Origin: Pseudomonas sp. sp1636 | Lineage (GTDB): Bacteria > Pseudomonadota > Gammaproteobacteria > Pseudomonadales > Pseudomonadaceae | Reading direction: 5' to 3' | Length of the DNA stretch: 64,000 nt | Assembly (NCBI RefSeq): GCF_030376615.1 | Contig: NZ_JARRAB010000003.1 | Location: 124,001-188,000 of the forward strand | Part shown: positions 53,158 to 61,050 of the stretch, in pieces | How positions within the stretch are numbered: position 1 is the stretch's first letter | How the letters are laid out: every line of letters begins with the position of its first letter | The notes under the pieces: model-generated | The model's database searches: none | What the model was told of the DNA's origin: nothing | Seen by the model: only the letters and a program-made list of their open reading frames with translations | Program-made: the position numbers and the translations under genes

Positions 53158-54888
53158 ATGAAAAAATCCGGAGCCGCGCTGGCTCGCTTTGCCCTCGAAC
53201 AACTGGGTGTCACCCATACCTTCGGCATCCCCGGCGTGCACAACACCGAGCTGTACGACGAGCTCAATGCCGCGCCCGGTATCCAGCCGGTTCTGGTCAC
53301 CCACGAGTGCGGTGCCGCGTTCATGGCCGATGCCTTCAGCCGTACCGGCAGCAGCATCGGCACCCTGGTCATAGTGCCCGCCGCAGGCGTCACCCATGCC
53401 GCCAGTGGCATTGGTGAAGCCGGGCTGGACGGGATTCCCATGCTGGTGATCTCGGGCGGCATCCACAGCGCCAATGGCCGGCGCTATCAATTGCACGATA
53501 TCGACCAGCACAGCCTGCTCAAACCCATCACCAAGGCCAGCTTTCGCATCGAGAGCCATGCCGAGGTGATTCCCACGCTGTACCAGGCCTACCACATTGC
53601 CACCAGTGGCGAACCCGGCCCGGTGTTCGTCGAGTTGCCGTACAACATCGGCAACTTTCTCGGCGAGGTGGACGAGTTGCCACTTTTCGTCAAAACCCCG
53701 GTCAGCGCAAAGCTCGATCGCCAAGCCATATGCCAGGCGGCCCAACTGCTGGTCGAGGCCCGCCAGCCGGGGCTGTTCCTCGGCTGGGGCGCGCTGGGTG
53801 CGCAGGCCGAGTTGATGGCCCTCGCTGAGCTGCTGGCGGCGCCGGTGTGCACCACGCTGCAAGGCCTCAGCGCTTTTCCGGCCAAGCATCCGCTGCACAC
53901 CGGCATGGGCTTTGGCGCCTATGCGGTGCCGGCGGCAAACAACGCCTTTGCCCACTGCGACTGCCTGCTGGCCGTGGGCACGCGCTTCTCTGAAATCCCG
54001 ACCGGCAGCTACAGCATGCCGGTGCCGGCAACCTTGATTCATCTGGATATCAATCCGGCGGTGTTCAATGCCAACTATCCGGCGACCCTGGCCATTGAGG
54101 GCGATGCCGCCGTGCTGCTGCCCGCCCTGCTCGAAGAGGTGCGAGCCTTGCGCAGCCTGCCGCCGAGCAGCGACCTGCCGGCCCGGATCGGCGCCCACAA
54201 GGCGGCCTACCGCGAGCAGTGGTTGCGCCATGACAGTGGCAACCGCGTCAACCCCGCGCATTTCTGCCAGCAGTTGCGCGAGCAGTTGGCCGATGACGCT
54301 TTCGTCGTGGCCGATGACGGCAACCATACCTTCCTGCTCGCCGAGTTGCTGCCGATCCAGCGGCCGCGCGGTTTTATTTCGCCAAGCGACTTCAATGCCA
54401 TGGGTTACTGCATTCCGGCGGTCATCGGTGTCAAGCTGGCCAATCCCCATAGCCAGGTCGTCGGCGTGGTGGGCGATGGCGCGTTGCGCATGACCGGCCT
54501 CGAACTGCTCACCGCCAGCGCCCAGGGCCTTGGCGTGCCGGTGTTCGTGTTCAACGACGGCGAGCTGTCACAGATCGCCCAGGCCCAGGAGATCCCCTAC
54601 AACCGCAAGACCTGCACCCTGTTGCCGGCGCTGAATATCGCCGCCCTGGCCGAGGCCACCGGGGCACAGTTCGTCTCCATCGAAAACAATGCGCAATGCG
54701 CCAGCGGAATTGCCCAGGCCCTGGCCCTGGCCAGCCAGGGGCGTCCGGTGCTGGTCGATGTGCGTATCGATTACAGCAAGCGCACCCGCTTCACCGAGGG
54801 CGTGGTCAAGGCCACCCTGCAGCGCTTCACCCCGCGCGACAAGTTACGCGTGATCAGCAGGGCGCTGTGGCGCCGGGTGACCGGTTGA
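53158..54888 (+). CDS. ThDP-dependent enzyme (acetolactate-synthase/benzoylformate-decarboxylase-like)
   Basis: A 576-aa three-domain ThDP enzyme. The cofactor-activating Glu is Glu50 in LVTHECGAAFMADAF. The ThDP/Mg motif is GDGALRMTGLELLTASAQGL..FNDGE (about 440-465). It is annotated in relatives as acetolactate-synthase large subunit, but no small subunit or branched-chain genes are near. The neighbouring FMN 2-hydroxyacid dehydrogenase suggests decarboxylation or carboligation of a 2-keto acid made by that enzyme. Confidence 0.88.
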   Translation: MKKSGAALARFALEQLGVTHTFGIPGVHNTELYDELNAAPGIQPVLVTHECGAAFMADAFSRTGSSIGTLVIVPAAGVTHAASGIGEAGLDGIPMLVISGGIHSANGRRYQLHDIDQHSLLKPITKASFRIESHAEVIPTLYQAYHIATSGEPGPVFVELPYNIGNFLGEVDELPLFVKTPVSAKLDRQAICQAAQLLVEARQPGLFLGWGALGAQAELMALAELLAAPVCTTLQGLSAFPAKHPLHTGMGFGAYAVPAANNAFAHCDCLLAVGTRFSEIPTGSYSMPVPATLIHLDINPAVFNANYPATLAIEGDAAVLLPALLEEVRALRSLPPSSDLPARIGAHKAAYREQWLRHDSGNRVNPAHFCQQLREQLADDAFVVADDGNHTFLLAELLPIQRPRGFISPSDFNAMGYCIPAVIGVKLANPHSQVVGVVGDGALRMTGLELLTASAQGLGVPVFVFNDGELSQIAQAQEIPYNRKTCTLLPALNIAALAEATGAQFVSIENNAQCASGIAQALALASQGRPVLVDVRIDYSKRTRFTEGVVKATLQRFTPRDKLRVISRALWRRVTG

Positions 54889-54895
54889 GCTGCCG

Positions 54896-56077
54896 GTGAG
54901 CCTGTTTGCGCGGGCATTTGCCGCCAGTTGCTGCGACTACCGCCGGCTGGCTCGGCGGCGCCTGCCGCAGTTTCTCTTCGACTACATCGATGGCGGCGCC
55001 AATGCGGAGCAAACCCTGGCGGCCAATAGCGCCGACTTCCGCCAGCTGCAGCTGCGCCAGCGCGTCTTGCGCGATGTCAGCCAGTGCGACACCGCCGGTG
55101 AGCTGATCGGCCAGCCGGCCAGCTTACCGCTGGCCCTTGCCCCGCTGGGCATGGCCGGGCTCTTTGCTCGGCGCGGCGAAGCCCGGGCGGCGAGCGCGGC
55201 AGCCCGTTGCGGCGTGCCGTTCAGCTTGTCCAGTGTGGGTATTTGCAGCCTGACCGAAGTACACGCCGCCAGCGCCCAGCCGTGCTGGTTCCAGCTGTAC
55301 ATGCTGCGCGATCGCAATATCGTGCAGGACGTGCTGCGCAACGCCTGGGCACAAGGCTGCCGCACCCTGTTGTTTACGGTCGATCTGGCGGTGGCCGGTA
55401 TTCGTCGACGCGATCAGCGCAACGGCATGCATGACCCGGGTTGGCGTGGCCGCTGCTACAAGACCTGGCAGTTGCTTCAGCGCCCCGCGTGGTTGATGGA
55501 TGTAGGGCTGCTGGGGCGACCGCACCACTTCGCCAACCTGAGCCAGTGCCTGGCCAACCCTGCGGATATCAATGGCTTCAAGGCCTGGCTCGATGCCCAG
55601 TTCGACCCGAGTGTGACCTGGGCGGATATTCGCTGGTTGCGCCAACAATGGCCGGGCAAGCTGCTGCTCAAAGGCATTCTCGAAGTGGATGATGCCTTGC
55701 TCGCGCTGGACTGTGGCGCCGACGGCATGGTGCTGTCCAATCACGGCGGCCGACAGCTCGATGGTGTCAGCTCCAGTGTCGCGCAATTGCCAAGCGTGGT
55801 TCAGGCACTGGGTGGACGCCTGCCGGTTCTCCTCGATGGCGGCGTGCGCAGTGGCGTCGATGTGTTCAAGGCTCTGGCACTCGGCGCCCAGGGGGTGCTG
55901 ATCGGCCGGCCTTGGGCCTGGGCGCTGGCGGCCGGCGGCCAGCCCGCGGTTGAACAGCTGCTGCATGGCTTCAAACAGGAACTGGCGGTGACCATGGCGC
56001 TCTGTGGGGTTAACCGCATCGAGCAGATCGACCGGCAAATGCTGCGCCAGACGCCCCTCGGCCCTGTGTCGGGCTAA
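54896..56077 (+). CDS. FMN-dependent 2-hydroxyacid dehydrogenase (LldD-like)
   Basis: A 393-aa TIM-barrel flavoenzyme of the lactate/mandelate/glycolate oxidase family. N-terminal FDYIDGGANAEQT, FMN contacts in WFQLYMLRDR, catalytic His in GMVLSNHGGRQLDG, and the phosphate site in DGGVRSGVDVFKALALGAQGVLIGRPW. Start is GTG 54896, 7 bases after the ThDP gene. It would oxidise an L-2-hydroxyacid to the 2-keto acid; specificity is not readable. Confidence 0.9.
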   Translation: MSLFARAFAASCCDYRRLARRRLPQFLFDYIDGGANAEQTLAANSADFRQLQLRQRVLRDVSQCDTAGELIGQPASLPLALAPLGMAGLFARRGEARAASAAARCGVPFSLSSVGICSLTEVHAASAQPCWFQLYMLRDRNIVQDVLRNAWAQGCRTLLFTVDLAVAGIRRRDQRNGMHDPGWRGRCYKTWQLLQRPAWLMDVGLLGRPHHFANLSQCLANPADINGFKAWLDAQFDPSVTWADIRWLRQQWPGKLLLKGILEVDDALLALDCGADGMVLSNHGGRQLDGVSSSVAQLPSVVQALGGRLPVLLDGGVRSGVDVFKALALGAQGVLIGRPWAWALAAGGQPAVEQLLHGFKQELAVTMALCGVNRIEQIDRQMLRQTPLGPVSG

Positions 56078-56395
56078 AGCGGCTCAGGTTCGCGAGGTCT
56101 GGCGAGGTGCGTGCTGGCGACCAGCAGGTGGACGCGTTGAGCCGCCTGCTTGGTTCTTGATCGGTGCAGGGTTCGGCAACAGAGGGCGGATTGTTTGGCC
56201 ATTTCCGGCTGGCGGCAGGCGGCAGGCGACTTCTGTTCGGTTGCTCGCTCGGATTTTGCGCCCGGTAGTTGTCGATCCATACGGACGTTAGCGGCAGACA
56301 GCGTACAACCAAAAGCCTGCCAGATATGTCTGCGAAACTAGGGGCGCTTCAATAGCCATTCAAGCCGTGACTGGGGCGGCCACTTGTCGGTCGGA
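56078..56395. other. Intergenic region after the flavin/ThDP operon
   Basis: 318 bases between convergent genes. No gene and no clear terminator hairpin seen. Confidence 0.4.
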
Positions 56396-57601
56396 CTAGG
56401 CGGTGGGCGGCGTAGGCCTCCAGTCGTCACCGGGCATGATCCTGCACATGTACAGGTCGAACATCGGCACTGTAAAGGCAGTGTCGCCGTGGGTCGGACT
56501 CCAGATCATGCCTTTGCCAATTAAGGCGCTGCGGATTGGCCCAAGAGACTGGCTTGTTCGGCCCAGGCTCGCAGCGATGTCACCCGAGCGATGGGGGCCT
56601 TCGCCAAGCGAGGCCATGGCGCGCAGGTAGGTTTTTTCCGCCAGGGTCATTCGGTCGAATCGTACCCGGAAAAAGCTCTCGTCCAATGCGGCGATAGCGT
56701 GCGCCGATGCGTTCTGTACATCTGCCAGCGTGATGTGATCATTCTGCGCGGCATCCCAGGCGCTGCTGCCCCACTCTTGAATGAAGTAAGGGTAGCCGAG
56801 CGTAACTTGAACGACCATATCTGCCGCTTCCGGGTCTACAGTCACACCTTCGTCCTCTGCTGGCTTTACAAAGGCCAGACGCGCCTGGGGTGGCTCCAGT
56901 GGGCCGACCTCTGGATAGTCGAAGAGTCGTTCCGCGTAGGACTTCGCATTCCCGGCCCGGCCTCGGAGTTGAGGTAGGCCAGCGCCGACGAGGGTAACTG
57001 GCAAGGCCAGTTGCGAAACGCGGTGTAGCGCTGTGATCAACGCGGCAAGCTGTTCTTCTGCGACGTATTGCAGTTCGTCCACGAAGATTACCAGGGCGCT
57101 GCCAGCAGCTTTTGCCACTTCACCGAGCTGTGTCAGCAGGGCAGTAAGATCGCCTTCCAGATCGCCATTGTCCGCCAGACCAGGCTCGGGCTCGTAGTCA
57201 ATACCGACCTCAATGTCTCCAAACTTCACCTTCAAGGCGTTGGCAAAACCGGCCAGGGCGCGCAGGCCGGTGATGGCTGCGTCCTTGGCTGCTTCAATGC
57301 GGCTCAACCGTAACAAGGCGAGGCGTAGCTGTGGAGCGAGTATCGCTGGCAGGGAACGAGATTCAGGCGCCTCAACGTAAACGGTGTGAATGTTGGTCGC
57401 TTCAGCATCTCGCAGCATCTGGTTCAGCAGCACGGTTTTACCGACGCCGCGCAATCCGACCATGATTAGGCTCTTGGCGGGCCGGCCAATGCGAATTCGC
57501 TCAATCGAGACGCGCACCCGTTCGCGCAGTGCGTCGCGGCCTGCAAGCTCGGGTGGGCGAGTGCCGGCGCCAGGGGAGTAGGGATTGCGGACGGCGTCCA
57601 T
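56396..57601 (-). CDS. AAA ATPase, ORC/Arch-ATPase-like
   Basis: A 401-aa ATPase. Walker A is GLRGVGKTVLLNQM (about 49-62), Walker B is LVIFVDELQYVAEEQLAAL (about 170-188), and sensor-1 is LVGAGLPQLRG. The C-terminal 120 residues look like a winged helix (YLRAMASLGEGPHRSGDIAASLGRTSQSLGPIRSALIGKGMIW), as in Cdc6/ORC-like and archaeal STAND ATPases. It stands alone in an accessory stretch with an AT-rich promoter region (57602-57660). The function is unknown; transposon, defence or regulatory roles are possible. Confidence 0.8.
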   Translation of the reverse strand: MDAVRNPYSPGAGTRPPELAGRDALRERVRVSIERIRIGRPAKSLIMVGLRGVGKTVLLNQMLRDAEATNIHTVYVEAPESRSLPAILAPQLRLALLRLSRIEAAKDAAITGLRALAGFANALKVKFGDIEVGIDYEPEPGLADNGDLEGDLTALLTQLGEVAKAAGSALVIFVDELQYVAEEQLAALITALHRVSQLALPVTLVGAGLPQLRGRAGNAKSYAERLFDYPEVGPLEPPQARLAFVKPAEDEGVTVDPEAADMVVQVTLGYPYFIQEWGSSAWDAAQNDHITLADVQNASAHAIAALDESFFRVRFDRMTLAEKTYLRAMASLGEGPHRSGDIAASLGRTSQSLGPIRSALIGKGMIWSPTHGDTAFTVPMFDLYMCRIMPGDDWRPTPPTA

Positions 57602-57888
57602 ATTGTACCCAAATTAGTTAAGTTATCTAAAAGCGATAATATGCCGATAAATCACTACACTCAAGTGTGCCCGGAAGGCCGACCTCTTTATCGCCGCCAG
57701 CGAGGTAGCCCGGATAAGATCTGCTGGAAAACGCTCTGCGGTTTTCCAGCCTACGTGCACTTGGGCGCTGCGTAGGGTGAACAAGGTTTACTTGTTCACC
57801 AGCTTCTGCGACCGGCCGCTTGCCAGTCCCCGCTGAAAAACACTTATCATTCAGGCATATACCTCATGCCCTGGGTGGGAATCGTCGA

Positions 57889-59862
57889 ATGTTGTCTGCC
57901 GTCGAGCGCTATAGGTTGCTCCTCTCCGGGGCTTTGGCGCGTTACTTTCCGCGCACCACCGCCTACCTGCGCGCCGAGCGCGAGGCGGGGTTGGTGCAGC
58001 AAAAAACTCGGGCTCGGGCTAAGAAAGCCAGCGTTGCGGCAGGTAAAAGCCAGGCGGGTACTGGGAAAAAGCCGGCCAGGCCCCGAGCCAAACCGGGCCA
58101 GCCGGCGAGCGCCGCCATCTACGGGCCGGCGTTGCTGGCGGTCGAGACGGCGCAGGTCGAGGCCATGCGCGAGCGCGTCGGCCAGGCGGTGGCGGCGGGG
58201 GTGGTCAGTGCGCCTTCGGACGAGCAATGGGCGATGATCCTCGCTCGCCACCCGCTCACGCGGATCTTCGCCGGGGCGGGGTCGGGCAAGTCCACCACCC
58301 TGGTGCTGCGGGTGGTGTTCATGCTCTGTCATCTGGGCATCGAACCGGGTCGGCTGACGGTGATTTCCTTCACTAACGCCTCCTGCGCCGAGCTGCGCGA
58401 GCAAATGCTCAAGGTGCTGCGCTTCTGGCAGTACCCCTTCGACGCCGCCCAGGCCCGCCAGTGCGTGCGCACTTTCCATTCGGCCATGGGCGTGCTGGCC
58501 AAACAGGCGTTGAACAACCCGCGCTGGTTCGAGCAGCTGGATGACCCGCCCGGCGCGCCCCGCGAGTTGGATAACCCGCTGACCGGCGCGCGCCTGCGTC
58601 CGGCCCAGCAGCGCCTGCTCAAGCAGGCGTATCAGAGTTGCTACGCCCAGGAGCCGGTTTTTCGTGAACACGTGCACAGCCTGCTGGGCTTGCCGGCGCC
58701 GGCGGCGGGCACTGGCGAGGGTAAGCGGCCCCGGGTGGTCAAGGCGCCGCTGGATGGCTTCAAGCTGGCGGGGGAGTTCGCCGCGTTGCCGCTGTTCGAG
58801 GCCTTCTATGTGCAGGCCGGTTTTATCCAGAGCATCGGCATCCGTCCTGCGCGGATCGACCCTGCGGCGTTGCTCTGTTCGCCCCGCGAGCGCCGCTTTA
58901 TCGAGGCCCTGGTGCTGTTCTGGGCGGCGTTCGAGGGCTGTCTGCGCGAGCAGGGCCTGATGACTTTCGACGGCGCCTTTCAAGCCCTCGGCGACAGTCT
59001 GGGAGCAGCGCCGGGAATCCCGACCGAGGCGCTGGCGCCGTTCAATCACCTGCTGATCGATGAGTTCCAGGACATCTCGCCGCAGATCGTGCAGTGGCTG
59101 CAGGCCGTCCATCGCGCTCTGGCGCGTCAGGGCACGGCGGTCAGTCTGATGGCCATCGGCGACGACTGGCAGTCGATATACGGCTGGCGCGGCAGCTCTC
59201 CGGAGCTGTTCATGGATTTCGACCGGCACTTTCCGGGCAAGGGTAAGGCGAAGAGCAGCGCGCTGCTGATGCTGGCCACCAACTACCGCTCCATCGAGCC
59301 GGTAATCCGCGACGGCGAGGCGCTGCTCGCGGGCGTGGCCTGCAAGCAAGCCAAAACCAGCAAGGCGTTCAAGGCCATGCAGCCGGGCGATCACGGGGTC
59401 AAGCTGGTGCAGGGTTTCGATAGCAAGGCGCGCCTGGCGGAGCTGCTGGAGACCATCGAGGCCCAGTGCGCGCACGTCGCCAGCCGCAAGATGGCCGACC
59501 GCACGGCGGTGCTGCTGTTGAGCCGGCGCAACGAGCCCTTGCAGGCGATTCGGGCCCGGCTGGACAAGAAACTGCCGGTCAAGGCCTGCACCATCCACAG
59601 CGCCAAGGGTTTGCAGGCCGAAGTGGCGATCATCCTCGACGATGGTGCTCCGGCCGAACCGCACCCGCTGCGCAATGCGCTCTATGCCTACTCGGGATTC
59701 TTCCGCAACAGCTATGACCAGGCGATGGCGGATGAAAGCCTGCGCCTGGCCTATGTGGCGATCACCCGGGGCGTGAGCCGGGTGCTCTGGTTTGCCAAGA
59801 GGACCCAGGGCGCGACCCAGGTGCTGGCGGGGCGCGCCGGACGGCGCGGCGGCGGGGGCTGA
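57889..59862 (+). CDS. UvrD/Rep-like superfamily 1 helicase
   Basis: A 657-aa SF1 helicase. Residues 1-85 are a basic Lys/Ala/Pro extension (KTRARAKKASVAAG..). Walker A is FAGAGSGKSTTL (about 127-138), the 1B-type region carries FTNASCAELREQM, motif II is LLIDEFQDISP, motif III is GDDWQSIYGWRGS, motif V is CTIHSAKGLQAE, and motif VI is AYVAITRG. It is shorter than UvrD and has no nuclease domain. Start 57889 was chosen because earlier in-frame codons are non-conserved. Confidence 0.87.
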   Translation: MLSAVERYRLLLSGALARYFPRTTAYLRAEREAGLVQQKTRARAKKASVAAGKSQAGTGKKPARPRAKPGQPASAAIYGPALLAVETAQVEAMRERVGQAVAAGVVSAPSDEQWAMILARHPLTRIFAGAGSGKSTTLVLRVVFMLCHLGIEPGRLTVISFTNASCAELREQMLKVLRFWQYPFDAAQARQCVRTFHSAMGVLAKQALNNPRWFEQLDDPPGAPRELDNPLTGARLRPAQQRLLKQAYQSCYAQEPVFREHVHSLLGLPAPAAGTGEGKRPRVVKAPLDGFKLAGEFAALPLFEAFYVQAGFIQSIGIRPARIDPAALLCSPRERRFIEALVLFWAAFEGCLREQGLMTFDGAFQALGDSLGAAPGIPTEALAPFNHLLIDEFQDISPQIVQWLQAVHRALARQGTAVSLMAIGDDWQSIYGWRGSSPELFMDFDRHFPGKGKAKSSALLMLATNYRSIEPVIRDGEALLAGVACKQAKTSKAFKAMQPGDHGVKLVQGFDSKARLAELLETIEAQCAHVASRKMADRTAVLLLSRRNEPLQAIRARLDKKLPVKACTIHSAKGLQAEVAIILDDGAPAEPHPLRNALYAYSGFFRNSYDQAMADESLRLAYVAITRGVSRVLWFAKRTQGATQVLAGRAGRRGGGG

Positions 59863-60035
59863 CTGGGGGCAGAGGTTGCGAACATATTGCAGGCGCCCAA
59901 CGCGTAGAGCCTATGTTTATGTGCAAGGCTCCGACCCCGGAGCGAGTTTTTAACCTGTGCTCGCCAGGCGATAGTTGGGCAGCCCTGCGGGCTGCATTCG
60001 CCGCGGGGGCGCGCCTCCTACAAGTTGCGCGGCAT

Positions 60036-60099
60036 TAGCCTGGATGCAATCCCGGAGCGGTTTTTCAGGGCCAGACTTTCCCGGATTGCATTGGGCTAC
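60036..60099. repeat. Inverted repeat TAGCCTGGATGCAATCCCGG, copy 2
   Basis: The same unit as 36359-36427 (arms 60036-60057 and 60078-60099), again between convergent genes (UvrD-like helicase and adenosine-specific kinase). The 305-base gap 59863-60167 holds nothing else that I can see. Confidence 0.8.
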
Positions 60100-60167
60100 A
60101 GAAAATGCCCTCACTTGGCTTGAGTGGGCAGCGTTGCCGCAGCGGCTGAACGCGTTTTCATCCGTGC

Positions 60168-60653
60168 TCAGAGTTTGTAGCCGATCTGGCGCAGCAGTTC
60201 CTTGCGCGCGAGGATGTCGTCGTCGGTTTCCAGGTCATGCGCGCAGCAACCGTCGACTACGCCGAGCACGGCACGGCCCTGCGGCGTCTCGGCGAGCACC
60301 ACTTCGGTCGGATTGGCGGTGGCGCAGAAGATCCGGCAGACCTCGGCCACCTGCTTGACGCTGTTCAGCACGTTCAGTGGGTAGAAGCCCGCGCCGAGGA
60401 AGATGATGAAGCAATGGCCGGCGCCAATGGCCTGGGCATTGCGCTGGGCCAGTTCGATCATCGCGGCATCGGTGCCCGACCAACGCACCAGGCAAGGGCC
60501 GGAGGCCTCGCAGAAGGCCAGGCCGAACTCGATCCCGGGCACGGCCGCGACCAGGGCTTCGTGGATGTCCTCGACGGATTTGATAAAGTGGCTCTGGCCG
60601 AAGATGAAGTTGCTTTCTTGCGGCTTGTCGATGTTCACCGTGATCAGTTGCAT
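60168..60653 (-). CDS. Adenosine-specific kinase family protein (COG1839)
   Basis: A 161-aa protein of the DUF355/COG1839 family. Conserved parts: NFIFGQSHFIKSVEDIHEALV, FGLAFCEASGPCLVRWSGTD, GHCFIIFLGAGFYPLNVLNSVKQVAEVCRIFCATANP, and GRAVLGVVDG. A structural-genomics assignment names it adenosine-specific kinase; the reaction in vivo is unproven. Confidence 0.9.
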   Translation of the reverse strand: MQLITVNIDKPQESNFIFGQSHFIKSVEDIHEALVAAVPGIEFGLAFCEASGPCLVRWSGTDAAMIELAQRNAQAIGAGHCFIIFLGAGFYPLNVLNSVKQVAEVCRIFCATANPTEVVLAETPQGRAVLGVVDGCCAHDLETDDDILARKELLRQIGYKL

Positions 60654-60770
60654 GGCAGCTATCTCCTTGGCCGAGCAGGTTCGCCAGCCTGGCTGATCCC
60701 TGGCTGGGACACCGATTTGGCGCTGGGATAAGCATAGCCATTGATGGGCCGGAGCCCTGTCCGTGGCCGG

Positions 60771-60984
60771 TCAAGCCAGCCCGCGTTCGGCCCAGACCCT
60801 GGCCGCGCTGTGATGCAGGATGCCGTGGCGGCGGGCACGGCTCGGGGCGCGGCAACTCGGCGTCGCGGGTCAGGCCGCTGGCCACCAGGTGATCGCGCAG
60901 CAGGCGGAACTTCTCCATGGGGAAGCGATGAGCGGCCGGGAAGGGTGGGCTGTAGTCGTCGTGATAGACCGGCGGCAGGCGCAT
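60771..60984 (-). pseudogene. Histone-deacetylase-like enzyme, deleted remnant
   Basis: Begins MRLPPVYHDDYSPPFPAAHRF, the well-known N-terminus of bacterial histone deacetylase/acetoin-utilisation family proteins, and continues MEKFRLLRDHLVASGLTRDAELPRPEP. It then stops matching; a short tail in another frame (HGILHHSAARVWAERGLA, stop at 60771) may be the original C-terminus. About 240 residues, including the zinc site, are gone. Confidence 0.75.
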
Positions 60985-61050
60985 ACAATGGCACTCTTTA
61001 ATGCAGCGCCCGAGTATGGCGACGCTGCCTGGGCCGACTCAAGCGGAGCC

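Noticed and set aside
51502..54450. 982-codon minus-strand open frame
   Set aside because: Antisense to the flavin dehydrogenase and ThDP genes, both of which have clear motifs; a high-GC shadow frame.
57847..59664. 605-codon minus-strand open frame
   Set aside because: Antisense to the UvrD-like helicase, which has all SF1 motifs.
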